From Trueperaceae bacterium (GTDB lineage Bacteria > Deinococcota > Deinococci > Deinococcales > Trueperaceae): DNA of 37,007 nt. The DNA lies in contig SLRS01000110.1 in NCBI GenBank assembly GCA_007130855.1, forward strand, positions 1 to 37,007, in the 5' to 3' direction. Both the position numbers and the translations under genes were made by a program. Below the pieces are notes generated by a model, which had not been told where the DNA came from, made no database searches, and saw only the letters and a program-made list of their open reading frames with translations. Each line of letters begins with the position of its first letter. Position 1 is the stretch's first letter. Below, in pieces: positions 24,607 to 33,415 of this stretch.

Positions 24607-25653
24607 ATGAGGGCCATGCGACACGCCGTTGCCCTCCATCGTCCGCTGAGCGCCCCACGGCGGCATGGCCTGCGCCGCCTGCTGGCCGTGCTCGTGCTCG
24701 GGCTGCTCACCCCCTTCGCCCTGGCGCAGGGATCGTTGCTGGTGTACGCCGTGATCAGCCAAGACGACGCCGAGTTGCTCAGCGGCATGTTCGCCGAGCA
24801 GACGGGTGTCGACGTGCGCTTCCTGCGCGGTTCGACCGGCGAACTCGTGGCGCGCGTGATCGCCGAGCGCGGCGCACCGCAGGCCGACGTGTTGCTCGGC
24901 GGCTCGAGCAGCCTCCACATCGCCGTTGCCGAGTCCGGCGCCCTGGCGCGTTACACGTCGCCGGCCGCCGCCGTGTTGCCGCCCTCGGCGCGCGACGCGG
25001 ATGGGCTCTGGACCGGGTTCTACCTGACCGCCCTGGGCATCGGCGTCAACGAGGCTCGCTTCGCGCAACGTTACGGCGACCGGCCGCTGCCGAGCACGTG
25101 GGAAGACCTGCTCGATCCCGCCTTCGCGGGCGAGATCGTGATCACCGATCCGGTGGCCTCGAGCACCGCCTACCTCTTCGTCCAGGCGCAGCTCCAGCGC
25201 CTGGGCTGGGATGCCGGGTGGGAGTACCTCGAGCGTCTCGCGCCGCTGGTCGGTCAGTTCCCCAGCAGTGGTGGCGCCCCGCCGCAACTCGTCGGGACCG
25301 GCGAGTACACCCTCGGCGTGGCGTTCGTCCACGCCCTCTCGCGTTATCGCGCGCAGGGCTTCCCGGTCTCGCTGGTGGTCCCGCCCTCCACCGCCGGTGA
25401 AGTCGGCGCGGTATCGATCATCGCCGGCGGTCCGAACGCCGAGAACGCTCGCCGCTTCGTCGACTTCGTCCTCTCGGCCGAGGCGCAGCAGGCCTTCGTG
25501 GAGCAGTCGCTCACGACCCCACTGCACCCGGACGTGGTGGTACCCGAAGCCGCGGTGCCGATCGGTGCCATCGACCTGATCGACTACGACCCCGAGCTCG
25601 CCGGGGAGCAGCGTGACGAGGTGCTGCTGCGCTGGCAGACGGTCGTCGATTGA
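24607..25653 (+). CDS. ABC importer periplasmic binding protein, iron(III)/thiamine/2-AEP type
   Basis: 348 aa from the ATG at 24607 with GAGGT at 6 bases; ATG 24616 is an alternative. An Arg-rich start and hydrophobic stretch end in a signal peptidase site near ALA-Q, so it is secreted. The SBP type 2 features are LLVYAVISQDDAELLSGMFAEQTG, DVLLGGSSSLHIAVAE, WTGFYLTALGIGVN, STWEDLLDPAFAGEIVITDP, and a C-terminal FVDFVLSAEAQQAFVE. This is the AfuA/FbpA-like class for Fe(III), thiamine or phosphonates. The usual Tyr iron ligands cannot be placed with confidence, so the substrate is left open. It overlaps the permease gene as TTGA. Confidence 0.9.
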   Translation: MRAMRHAVALHRPLSAPRRHGLRRLLAVLVLGLLTPFALAQGSLLVYAVISQDDAELLSGMFAEQTGVDVRFLRGSTGELVARVIAERGAPQADVLLGGSSSLHIAVAESGALARYTSPAAAVLPPSARDADGLWTGFYLTALGIGVNEARFAQRYGDRPLPSTWEDLLDPAFAGEIVITDPVASSTAYLFVQAQLQRLGWDAGWEYLERLAPLVGQFPSSGGAPPQLVGTGEYTLGVAFVHALSRYRAQGFPVSLVVPPSTAGEVGAVSIIAGGPNAENARRFVDFVLSAEAQQAFVEQSLTTPLHPDVVVPEAAVPIGAIDLIDYDPELAGEQRDEVLLRWQTVVD

Positions 25654-27305
25654 CCGACGCACTCCGCCGGCAGGTGCTGGGGACGCGCGGCTGGTGGCGC
25701 GCCGATCCCTGGCTGGTCGGCGCCTTCGTTGCGCTCGCGGCGTTCTTGGCCGTGTTCGTCGTGTACCCGGTCGTGCTGGTGACCATGGCGCCGGGCCTGG
25801 ACGATTGGGTGCGCGTCGCCACGACACCGCGCTGGCGCGCGGCTACCGTCAACACCCTCACCATGGTCGTGCTCTCGACCGCCTCGTCGCTGGTGATCGG
25901 CTTCGTGTACGCCTTCGCCGTCACCAAGGGTCAGGTGCCGGGGCGCCGCTTCTTCGGCGTGATCCCGCTGCTGCTCCTGGTCACGCCGCCGTTCGTCGGC
26001 GGGCTGGCGTTCATCTTGCTGCTCGGCCGGCGCGGCTTGCTCACCCACGGGCTGCTGGGGCTCGACGTGTCGATCTATGGCTGGCACGGGCTGTGGCTGG
26101 CGCAGACGCTGTCGTTCTTCCCCGTCGCCTTCGTGATCCTGCGCAGCACGCTGCTGGCCGTCGATCCCACGCTCGAGCAGGCGGCGCGCGACCTCGGCGC
26201 CTCGCGCCTGCAGGTGCTCCGCACCGTCACGCTGCCGCTCGCGACGCCGGGCCTGCTGGCGGCGGCGCTGTTCATCGCCATCGCGGTGCTCTCGGACTTC
26301 GGCAACCCGATGCTGATCGGCGGCCGCTTCCGGGTGCTGGCGACCGAGGTGTACACCCAGCTCACCGGCTGGGCGGCGGTCGGCACGAGCGCGGCCCTGG
26401 GCCTGCTGCTGCTGCTGCCGGCGGCGCTGTTCTTCGCCCTGCAGCAGCACGTCCAGCGACGTACCCGCCAGCGCTTCGCCACCGTGGGCGGACGCTCGGG
26501 CAGCCTTCCCGAGCCGCCACCAGTGCGACCGTTGCGCTGGCTGTTGTTCGGCGGCTGCGTGCTGGTGACGCTGTTCGTGGCGTCGACCTATCTGGTCGTG
26601 GTGCTCGGCGCACTGACGCAGGTGTGGGGCGTCGATGCCAGCCTCACCGCGAGCCACCTGCGCGGGGTGGCTCGTCACCTGCCCGAGCTCGGCAACAGCC
26701 TGCGCTTCGCGCTCCTGGCGGCGGCGCTGTGCTCGACCCTGTCGCTGTTGTCGGCCTACCTCGTGCACCGCTGCGGCGTACCGCTGCGCGCGGTGATCGA
26801 CCTCACCACGCTGCTGCCCGCGGCGGTACCGGGCACCCTGATGGGGGTCGCCTTCGTGCTGGCCTTCAACGCGCCGCCGCTCGCCTTGACGGGGACGGGG
26901 ACCATCATCGTGCTGGCGATGGCCGTGTCGTACCTGCCGGTCGGCTACCGGATCTGCGCCGCGGCGCTCGCGCAGCTCCAGGGGTCACTCGACGACACCG
27001 CCCGGAACCTCGGGGCCTCGCGCATGCGCATCCTCAAGGACGTCACCCTGCCGCTGCTGCGCAGTGGCGTCACGGCGGCGTTCGTGTTCTGCTTCATCCA
27101 GTCCGTCGGCACGCTGAGCGCGGTGATCTTCCTGGTGTCGTTCGACACCCCCCTGGCCAGCGTCACGATCCTGAACCTGGCCGAGCAGGGGCATTGGGGC
27201 CGCGCGGCCGCGCTGGCCACGGTGCTGGTGGGTGTGACGTTCGTGGCCCTCGCCGCGGTGCGCGGCCTGGTGGGTCGGGGCTTCACCAGCCTGGTGGAGC
27301 GCTGA
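25650..27305 (+). CDS. Fused two-domain ABC permease (FbpB/ThiP type)
   Basis: 551 aa from a TTG at 25650 overlapping the binding-protein stop. It has about 12 membrane segments in two homologous halves. Each half ends in the EAA loop that contacts the ATPase: EQAARDLGASRLQVLRTVTLPL near residue 175 and DDTARNLGASRMRILKDVTLPL near residue 450 (outlined). The fused layout is typical of iron(III) and thiamine importers. No ATPase gene follows; the next gene is on the other strand with its stop 2 bases away. The ATPase is therefore encoded elsewhere or borrowed from another importer. Confidence 0.92.
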   Translation: MTDALRRQVLGTRGWWRADPWLVGAFVALAAFLAVFVVYPVVLVTMAPGLDDWVRVATTPRWRAATVNTLTMVVLSTASSLVIGFVYAFAVTKGQVPGRRFFGVIPLLLLVTPPFVGGLAFILLLGRRGLLTHGLLGLDVSIYGWHGLWLAQTLSFFPVAFVILRSTLLAVDPTLEQAARDLGASRLQVLRTVTLPLATPGLLAAALFIAIAVLSDFGNPMLIGGRFRVLATEVYTQLTGWAAVGTSAALGLLLLLPAALFFALQQHVQRRTRQRFATVGGRSGSLPEPPPVRPLRWLLFGGCVLVTLFVASTYLVVVLGALTQVWGVDASLTASHLRGVARHLPELGNSLRFALLAAALCSTLSLLSAYLVHRCGVPLRAVIDLTTLLPAAVPGTLMGVAFVLAFNAPPLALTGTGTIIVLAMAVSYLPVGYRICAAALAQLQGSLDDTARNLGASRMRILKDVTLPLLRSGVTAAFVFCFIQSVGTLSAVIFLVSFDTPLASVTILNLAEQGHWGRAAALATVLVGVTFVALAAVRGLVGRGFTSLVER

Positions 27306-27306
27306 G

Positions 27307-28140
27307 TCAGCGCCGCCAGGGCGCGCGCAGGAGCGCGTCGACGTCGACGTCCTCTTGCACGCTCGTGACGGTGAACACGGCCCAGGGCGGGTCGTCGTCC
27401 CAGGCGACGCGCCCGACGCGGGGCCGCCAGGCCGCGTCGATCACGGTCCAGTCCTCCGCCTCGTTGCGCCACGTGCTCGTCTCGCTGGCGTCGGCGCCGG
27501 CGAAGCGCTCGGCGACGAGTCCGGCGATGTCGCCGGCGTCGTCGAACGTCATGAGCGCGCGCAGCTCACCGTCCTCGAACGGGACGAAGAGCGCCGCGGC
27601 ACCGTCCCCGGCGTCTTCCCACCTGACCTCAGGGTGCGTCACCCAGAGCGTCGGGAACCACACGGCCTCAGCCCAGAGCGCGAGCGCCGCGCCCTGCGCG
27701 AGCGCCGGCGTGTGCTCTTCGACGCCGAACGGGAGCGCCATGCGCGCGCGGCCGTCGACGTAGCGCTCGTCGACGCGCAGCACGTTCAGGCCGAACCAGG
27801 TGATCGCGATGTCGTGTGCGTAGGCGTTGCCGGCGTCGTGGACGAACCGGAAGCGCGCCGGGAGGTACCACGGGCCGGCGGGCCTGAGCCAGCCGTGGCC
27901 ACTCACGACCACGCCCGCTGGCGGCCGGACGCTCGCTCCGTACCGCAGCTCGTAGAAGCGGACGACGCGCTCCGGCAGGTCGTCGGGCAGTGGCTGCGCG
28001 GCGAGCGGCTCGCGCCCGGCGGCCGTGATCGGCGGGGGCGCGGACGGCACGACCGTGAAACCGCCGACGATCAACGCCCCGAGGGCGCCGAGCACCGCGA
28101 TGGCCCACATGGCGTGGCGGGCGATCCTCCGTCGCTGCAT
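27307..28140 (-). CDS. DUF6544-like membrane-anchored protein
   Basis: 277 aa from the ATG at 28140, with GAGGAGG 6 bases upstream (the in-frame GTG at 28173 is unsupported). An N-terminal TM segment (about residues 11-30) precedes an outward domain rich in Trp and aromatic residues: PERVVRFYELRYG, GHGWLRPAGPWYLPARFRF, ITWFGLNVLRVDERYVDGRARM, and ALWAEAVWFPTLWV. I believe this matches the DUF6544 family by recall. No function is known. It is convergent with the ABC permease. Confidence 0.75.
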   Translation of the reverse strand: MQRRRIARHAMWAIAVLGALGALIVGGFTVVPSAPPPITAAGREPLAAQPLPDDLPERVVRFYELRYGASVRPPAGVVVSGHGWLRPAGPWYLPARFRFVHDAGNAYAHDIAITWFGLNVLRVDERYVDGRARMALPFGVEEHTPALAQGAALALWAEAVWFPTLWVTHPEVRWEDAGDGAAALFVPFEDGELRALMTFDDAGDIAGLVAERFAGADASETSTWRNEAEDWTVIDAAWRPRVGRVAWDDDPPWAVFTVTSVQEDVDVDALLRAPWRR

Positions 28141-28157
28141 CCGTGCCCTCCTCGAAC

Positions 28158-28185
28158 GGCGCCCTGGCGCCACCGCCCTAGCCTA
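28158..28185 (-). promoter_or_regulatory. -10-like box and dyad in the leader of the DUF6544-like gene
   Basis: TAGGCT (TANNNT; plus-strand 28180-28185) would start transcription near 28173, giving a leader of about 33 bases. The dyad GGCGCC-ct-GGCGCC (28158-28171) lies just inside the message. Both are weak, chance-prone signals. The remaining gap to 28385 holds a GGCAGA-C-TCTGCC dyad (28345-28357) and no gene I can support. Confidence 0.3.
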
Positions 28186-28385
28186 CGGAGCGCGCATCGA
28201 TCCGCTCCATCGGCGAACGTCCCGATCCGCGGGCGCCTTGCGACGAGGTCCGCGACCAACGCGCGTGCGCCGGCGCGTGGTCGAGCGCCACGTCGATCGC
28301 GTGCTCGCTCAGGGCCGTACCCGCCAAGCGGCGCCGCTGGTTACGGCAGACTCTGCCTCGTGGCGTGCGCTCACGCGTCGGTCGG

Positions 28386-29927
28386 TCAGGCTGCAGCGTC
28401 GGTGGACTCGGGGCGCGCGGCGACGTGCTCGTGGAACCCCAGCCCGTCCAGCGCCTGGCGCCAGGCGCTGCGCGCTCGCCACAGGTCGGCCCCGTCGGCT
28501 GCGGGCTCGTACGTCACCGCGTCGGCACGCGCCGCGCGCGCGGCCGCGTCCGCGAGGTCGGCGAAGACACCTGCGGCCACGCCGCCGAGCAGCGCTGCGC
28601 CGACGCCCGACGCCGACCCCTGATCGACGACGGTGAGGGGCGTCTCGAGCGCATCGGCGACGGCCTGCGCGAAGCTCGCAACGCGCAAGCCACCCCCCGA
28701 GCCGCGCAGCGCGCGCGGCGCGGCGCCGTGTGCGCGCAACGCCTCGACGCCGTCACGGATCGAGGTGACGACGCCGGCCACCGCGGCGCCCGCCAGCGCC
28801 TGGGCGTCGTGCGACGCCCCCACGCCCAGCCAGGCGCCGCGCGCGTGGCCCTTCATGAGCGGCGTGCGCTCGCCCGTCAGGTACGGCACGAATGCAGGCA
28901 GGCCAGCGCTCCGGACGGGCGCGGCGTAGAGTGCGGGCCACGACAGGCCGAGCACGGCACGCACCCACGCGAGCGCCGACCCGGCGTTGTTCACGCTCGC
29001 CTGCTGCACGAAGCCCTCGACGTGGCAGAAGGTGTGCAGGCGGCCGCTCGGGTCGCGCTCGGCTCGCTCGCGCACCGCCAGGGCCTGTGCCCCGGTGCCC
29101 ACCATCAGCTGCGCGTCGCCCGGCCGCAGCGTCCCCATGCCGACGGCCGCCGCCTGCTGGTCGCCGGCGCCGTACGCCACCGGGATGCCCGCCGGCAGCC
29201 CGAGTTCCGCTGCCGGCTCGCGCAGCAAGGCGCCAGCCGCTGCGTCGCTGGCACCGAGTGCCGGGAGCAGTCCCGGCGGCAGGTCGAACAGCTGCGCCAC
29301 TGGGGCCGACCAGGTGCGCTCGGGGACGTCGGCGAGGAGCGTGGCGGAGGCATCGGTGGGCTCGCTGCCGAAGCTGCCGGTCAGGCGCAGGCGCAAGGCG
29401 TCCTTGGCCATCAAGAGCGACGCAGCGGCGTCGAGCGAGGCTGGCTCGTGCTCACGGAGCCACACCAGCGGCAGCAGCGTGAGCCCCAGCACGACGGGAT
29501 TGGCGACGCGCTCGGCGAGGTCCGCTGCCGCGATCTCACGGCGCACGTGCTCGAGTTGGTCTTGGGCGCGGGTGTCCATCCAGGTCACGGCCGGGCGCAC
29601 GGCGCGGCCAGCTCGGTCGACCAGCACGAACGTGTGCATCTGGCCGCTGAGGCCGATGCCGCGCACGTCGAGCAGCCCGTGCGCGCGGGTCGCGGTCTCG
29701 AGTGCGGCGCGGGTCGCGCGCACGCACGCGGCCCACCAGGCGTCGGGGTCCTGCTCGCTCCAACCCGGGTGGGGCCGCTGCGTCGGGTAGGCCTCGCTGT
29801 GCTCGCCGAGCACCGTGCCGTCCTGGGCCAGCACGAGCGCCTTGAGGCTGGAGGTACCGAGGTCGAAGCCCAGCAACGCGACACGAGCCTTCGCGCCGGA
29901 CCGGGTCGGTTTGGTTGGCATGGACAT
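28386..29927 (-). CDS. FGGY-family carbohydrate kinase, xylulokinase-like
   Basis: 513 aa. The actin-like kinase fold is shown by LGFDLGTSSLKALVLAQDG (phosphate 1), LSGQMHTFVLVDRAG and VTWMDTRA as in xylulokinases, YGAGDQQAAAVGMG with the catalytic Asp, VGTGAQAL, and GSGGGLRVASFAQAVAD (adenosine/FGGY region). It phosphorylates a ketopentose or similar sugar after uptake. The first ATG at 29927 lies exactly 6 bases after a -10 box (TAAGAT), so the message is probably leaderless; a second ATG at 29921 is possible. Divergent from the sugar ABC importer and close to isomerase/epimerase genes, so it is likely one pathway. The exact sugar is unknown. Confidence 0.92.
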   Translation of the reverse strand: MSMPTKPTRSGAKARVALLGFDLGTSSLKALVLAQDGTVLGEHSEAYPTQRPHPGWSEQDPDAWWAACVRATRAALETATRAHGLLDVRGIGLSGQMHTFVLVDRAGRAVRPAVTWMDTRAQDQLEHVRREIAAADLAERVANPVVLGLTLLPLVWLREHEPASLDAAASLLMAKDALRLRLTGSFGSEPTDASATLLADVPERTWSAPVAQLFDLPPGLLPALGASDAAAGALLREPAAELGLPAGIPVAYGAGDQQAAAVGMGTLRPGDAQLMVGTGAQALAVRERAERDPSGRLHTFCHVEGFVQQASVNNAGSALAWVRAVLGLSWPALYAAPVRSAGLPAFVPYLTGERTPLMKGHARGAWLGVGASHDAQALAGAAVAGVVTSIRDGVEALRAHGAAPRALRGSGGGLRVASFAQAVADALETPLTVVDQGSASGVGAALLGGVAAGVFADLADAAARAARADAVTYEPAADGADLWRARSAWRQALDGLGFHEHVAARPESTDAAA

Positions 29928-29949
29928 GCACCGATCTTACCGGTAGACT
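29921..29949 (+). promoter_or_regulatory. Promoter of the sugar ABC importer (TGGACA-17-TAGACT)
   Basis: A -35-like TGGACA (29921-29926) is followed by a 17-base spacer and -10 TAGACT (29944-29949), the best sigma-70-type promoter in the window. It overlaps the start of the divergent sugar kinase gene, so the two transcripts should interfere with or co-regulate each other. The leader to the ATG at 30076 is about 120 bases and contains GGCGT-aga-ACGCC (29951-29963) next to the predicted start site. Confidence 0.6.
29934..29941 (-). promoter_or_regulatory. -10 element GGTAAGAT of the sugar kinase, leaderless
   Basis: On the minus strand GGTAAGAT includes TAAGAT, with 6 bases to the ATG. That is the spacing of leaderless promoters in Deinococcus-like bacteria. 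It shares the TACCGGTA palindrome (29938-29945) with the opposite promoter. The -35 is not clear. Confidence 0.55.
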
Positions 29950-30075
29950 TGGCGTAGAACGCCGTCCAGCGCCATCTCCACGTGTCCTCGACGTCGGTTC
30001 GGCCGCTCCACCGCACTTGGCCCGATGGATCGCGTGGTCTCCAGGCGCGCCACGGGTGCGTTCGCGGAGGTGAGC

Positions 30076-31443
30076 ATGCAACGTATTCGCACGTATCGTC
30101 GGCTCTCGCTCGCATTGGCCTTGGCGCTGGTGGTCGGTCTCGTCACGGCGACGTTCGCGCAGACGACCCTACGGATCGCCGAGCATCCCGGCCCGCACGT
30201 CGGCCCGATGGAGGACTACTTCATCCCGCTCTACGAAGAGCTGACCGGTGTGAACATCGTCATGGAGGTACTGCCACCCGATCAGCTGTGGCAGCGCATG
30301 CAGCTCGAGGCGGCGGCCGACAGCGATTACTACGACATCGGCTATCACAGCCCCGGCTGGTTCGGCTACTACCACGAGAAGGTAGCGGGGCTCGACGACC
30401 TGATCGAGGAGCACGGCTTCGGGATCGACCAGTACTCGCAGGCCGTGGTCGAATCCCACATGATCAACCCGGCGCTGCGCCCCGGTGAGATCATCGCCAT
30501 CGCCCGCAATCCGCAGACCCCGATCTACGCCTACCGACTCGACTGGTTCGAGCACCAGGGCGAGCGCGAGGCCTTCCAGGCCGAGTATGGCCGCGAGCTC
30601 GCGCCCCCACAGACCTGGGAAGAGCTCTACGACATCGCCGTCTTCTTCACGCGTCCCGCGGGCGAGACGGTCGCCGACGAGACCCTGACCGCGCCGCTGT
30701 TCGGCTACTCCGCCTCGATCATCCCGCCCGGCGGCATGGCGCGCGCCTTCCTGGCGATCGTCTACTCGCTCGGCCTCGAGGGCTGGGACGAGGACTTCCA
30801 GACCGACCTCGACGATCCGATCCTGCTCGAAGGCGTCGACTACTGGACACGCCTGATCGAGGACACGTTCCCCCCGCAGGCGCAGTCCTGGAACTTCCTC
30901 GAGCACCTGTCGTTCATGCGCGAGAGCCGCCTGGCCACCGCGGAACTGTGGCCCGAAGGCGTGCTGACCATCGAGGAGGAGGGTGCACCGACCGCAGGGA
31001 GGATCGGCTACGCCCTGCTGCCGCAGTGGCCGGGCAACCGCCAGGACCTGCCGGTGGGACGCTCGTTCATCGGCGGCGGCGGCATGCTGATCTTCGATAC
31101 GCCCAACCGCGACGAGGCATTCCAGTTCGTGCAGTGGCTGCTCGAGGACCAGGCCACCGAGTTCAACCTGCGCACCGCGATGTTCGCTCGCGCCGACCAG
31201 TTCGAGGATCCCGAGGTCCTCGGTGCGTACGACTTCTACGACAGCTTCCTGCCTGTCTTCGAAGAGCAGATGAGCTACGGCTTCCCGCGTCAGCCGATCG
31301 CCGAGTGGGGCGCGGTCATGTACACGCCGGTCGGCGAGTTCGCGTCCGACGTCCTGTTCGACGTGATGACACCCGAGCAGGCGCAGCAGCGCCTGGTCGA
31401 CAACATGGAGCGCATCTTCGTCGAGTCGGGCTACGTCGACTAG
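30076..31443 (+). CDS. Sugar ABC importer binding protein (family 1)
   Basis: 455 aa from the ATG at 30076, with GGAGG 5 bases upstream (the in-frame start at 30025 lies in the leader). The signal peptide ends near ATFAQ-TT (about residue 30). The mature protein has the extracellular solute-binding family 1 pattern: DYFIPLYEELTGVNIVMEVLPPDQLWQRMQLEAAA (outlined), PQTWEELYDIAVFFTRP, IGYALLPQWPGN, and MLIFDTPNRDEAFQFVQWLLED. It delivers a sugar or polyol to the two permeases encoded next. Substrate not assignable; xylulose/xylose-related is suggested by the adjacent kinase. Confidence 0.92.
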   Translation: MQRIRTYRRLSLALALALVVGLVTATFAQTTLRIAEHPGPHVGPMEDYFIPLYEELTGVNIVMEVLPPDQLWQRMQLEAAADSDYYDIGYHSPGWFGYYHEKVAGLDDLIEEHGFGIDQYSQAVVESHMINPALRPGEIIAIARNPQTPIYAYRLDWFEHQGEREAFQAEYGRELAPPQTWEELYDIAVFFTRPAGETVADETLTAPLFGYSASIIPPGGMARAFLAIVYSLGLEGWDEDFQTDLDDPILLEGVDYWTRLIEDTFPPQAQSWNFLEHLSFMRESRLATAELWPEGVLTIEEEGAPTAGRIGYALLPQWPGNRQDLPVGRSFIGGGGMLIFDTPNRDEAFQFVQWLLEDQATEFNLRTAMFARADQFEDPEVLGAYDFYDSFLPVFEEQMSYGFPRQPIAEWGAVMYTPVGEFASDVLFDVMTPEQAQQRLVDNMERIFVESGYVD

Positions 31444-31445
31444 GC

Positions 31446-32336
31446 ATGTCCAGCCGACGGAACTTCAACCCTTGGGCCTTCATCCTCCCCGGCGCCATCG
31501 CCGGGGGGGTCGTCCTGGGGGTTCCGGTCGTGCAGGCGTTCTGGACGAGCCTGCACCGGTTGCGGCTCTACCGCCTGCACGACCAGGTGTACGTCGGCCT
31601 CGACAACTACAGCCGCCTGCTGCAGGACCCGCTGTTCCACCTCTCGATCCGCTCGACGGTGGTGTTCACGGCAGGCTGTACCGTCCTCAGCGTGCTCGCT
31701 GGGCTCATGGTGGCAGCCATCATGAGCACCCGCGGCATTCGCGGCACCGCCTGGGCCCGGCTCTTCATGGCGTTCTACCTGGTGCCGTTCGTGGCGACCC
31801 AGGTGGTCGTCGGCATGCTCGGCCGCCTCTACGTGTGGGAGCCGGAGTACGGCCTCGTCAACTTCGTGCTCGGCCTCATCGCGGTCGACGGCCCGGCCTG
31901 GCTCATCTCGCGCGACACCGCCATGCTGGCCACCGTGATCACGAACGCGTGGCGGCTGACGCCGCTGGCGATCCTGATCTTCTACGCCGCCCTCGCTACG
32001 GTGCCCGATGAGCTGATCGAGTCGGCAGAGGTCGATGGCGCCGGTGGGTTACGGACCTTCATGGCCATCAAGCTGCCACTCATCCGCTACCACATCGGCT
32101 TCGTGACGCTGATCCAGCTCACCTCGGCCTTCCGCGAGTTCGACACGGTGTTCGCGCTCACGGGTGGTGGTCCCGGTCGGGCCACCAACGTCCTCTCCTT
32201 GCTCGTGTACAACGAAGGTATCTCGTCTGCCAACTTGGGCATGGCCAACGCCATCGCCTTCACGATGCTGATCATCGTGGGGTTCTTGTCGCTGCTGTAC
32301 ATGCGCCTCGCCCGTCTCGACAAGGTGGGTGACTGA
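31446..32336 (+). CDS. Sugar ABC permease, UgpA/MalF type
   Basis: 296 aa, starting 2 bases after the binding-protein stop. It has about six membrane helices, with WAFILPGAIAGGVVLGVPVVQAFWTSL as the first TM region. The EAA loop is ELIESAEVDGAGGLRTFMAIKLPLI (outlined), which docks the ATPase, followed by the family's FALTGGGPGRATNVLSLLVY. It pairs with the next permease to form the inner-membrane channel. Its end overlaps the start region of that gene. Confidence 0.93.
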   Translation: MSSRRNFNPWAFILPGAIAGGVVLGVPVVQAFWTSLHRLRLYRLHDQVYVGLDNYSRLLQDPLFHLSIRSTVVFTAGCTVLSVLAGLMVAAIMSTRGIRGTAWARLFMAFYLVPFVATQVVVGMLGRLYVWEPEYGLVNFVLGLIAVDGPAWLISRDTAMLATVITNAWRLTPLAILIFYAALATVPDELIESAEVDGAGGLRTFMAIKLPLIRYHIGFVTLIQLTSAFREFDTVFALTGGGPGRATNVLSLLVYNEGISSANLGMANAIAFTMLIIVGFLSLLYMRLARLDKVGD

Positions 32337-32337
32337 C

Positions 32338-33186
32338 GTGCTGGCCGGGCGCTGGCAGGAACGCGCGGGCCTCGGCGCGCGCTACGTGTTCCTCGTGATC
32401 TGGCTGCTCGTCAGCGTCATGCCGGTGGTGGTGCTGATCATGGCGTCGCTGAAGGACACCGCGCTGTTCCAGAGCATCCCCCAGGTGCTGTCGTTCTCGG
32501 GCTTCACCCTCGACAACTACGAGCGCAGCTTCAGGCAGGGCAACTACCTCTTCTTCCTGCGCAACTCCATGATCATCTCGTTCAGTGCCTTGTTCGTGGT
32601 GCTCGTCACGTGCGTACCGATGGCCTACGGCATCACCAAGCTGTTGTCGCCCCGCTCCCGCGGCACGCTGGTGTTCATGGTCCTCAGTACCCGCTTCCTC
32701 CCCTACGTCGTCCTGGCGCTTCCGATGTACCTGTTCTTCGCCCGCATCGGCCTCTCGGGCACGCTCGTCGGGGTGGTCCTGGCGCACCTGGCGATGCAGA
32801 TGCCCTTCATCGTGTGGCTGATGCTCGGCTTCTTCGCCGGTATCCCGCGCGAGGTCGAGGAGGCCGCGGTCATCGACGGCTGTAGCCCCTTCGAGGTCTT
32901 CTGGAAGGTGTGCATCCCGATGGTGCTGCCGGGGCTGAACGCCGCCGCGATCCTGGCCTTCATCATCTCCTACAACGAGTTCCTGTTCGCGTTCTTCCTG
33001 GCCGGCTACGACGCCCAACCGCTCACGGTGGGCATCACCCGCTTCATCGGCGGCGCCGACGTGGGCGCGCAGTACGGTGTGATCGCGGCCTATGGCAGCC
33101 TGATCATCCTGCCGATCATCGTGTTCGCCCTGATCGTGAACCGGTACATCGTCAGCGGCTTGACGCAAGGGGCCGTGAAGGGCTGA
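32338..33186 (+). CDS. Sugar ABC permease, UgpE/MalG type
   Basis: 282 aa from GTG 32338, preferred over GTG 32329 because AGGTGG (32323-32328) then has a normal 9-base spacer. It has six membrane helices, a first periplasmic loop with FQSIPQVLSFSGFTLDNYERSF, and the EAA loop REVEEAAVIDGCSPFEVFWKVCIPMVLPG (outlined). The C terminus ends in a short charged tail. Partner of the preceding permease. The end of the gene is followed by an 82-base gap and then a small membrane protein gene. Confidence 0.93.
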   Translation: MLAGRWQERAGLGARYVFLVIWLLVSVMPVVVLIMASLKDTALFQSIPQVLSFSGFTLDNYERSFRQGNYLFFLRNSMIISFSALFVVLVTCVPMAYGITKLLSPRSRGTLVFMVLSTRFLPYVVLALPMYLFFARIGLSGTLVGVVLAHLAMQMPFIVWLMLGFFAGIPREVEEAAVIDGCSPFEVFWKVCIPMVLPGLNAAAILAFIISYNEFLFAFFLAGYDAQPLTVGITRFIGGADVGAQYGVIAAYGSLIILPIIVFALIVNRYIVSGLTQGAVKG

Positions 33187-33268
33187 CGCCCGGCCAGCGC
33201 AGGGGCCGAAGGTCGGGGGGCGTCCTCGGGATCGAGCGCGGCGCTGAGGCAACGAAAGGAGGCGTGCC

Positions 33269-33415
33269 GTGGACCTGATCGCGATCCTCGTCTTGATCGC
33301 CGTCGTGTATCTCGCGTTCATCGTCGGAGCGTTCCTGATGCGGGTGCTCTTGGGGCTGATCGCCATCGGCCTGATCATCTGGCTCGTGGCCGGCCTGATC
33401 GGAGGCGCGCCCTGA
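33269..33415 (+). CDS. 48-aa hydrophobic small membrane protein
   Basis: A short ORF with GTG at 33269 and a very strong AAAGGAGG (33255-33262) 6 bases upstream; the stop is at 33413. The protein is almost entirely Leu/Ile/Val/Ala/Gly with single Asp2 and Arg25 and a Pro end, so it forms one long or two short membrane segments. It lies between the permeases and the ABC ATPase and is followed directly by a 9-bp hairpin. It might be a small transporter accessory or an unrelated stress peptide. No family is recognised with confidence. Confidence 0.7.
   Translation: MDLIAILVLIAVVYLAFIVGAFLMRVLLGLIAIGLIIWLVAGLIGGAP

Noticed and set aside
28141-28385. Possible RNA gene in the 245-base gap
   Set aside because: No cloverleaf, conserved loop or coherent fold was found; only short GC-rich dyads are present.
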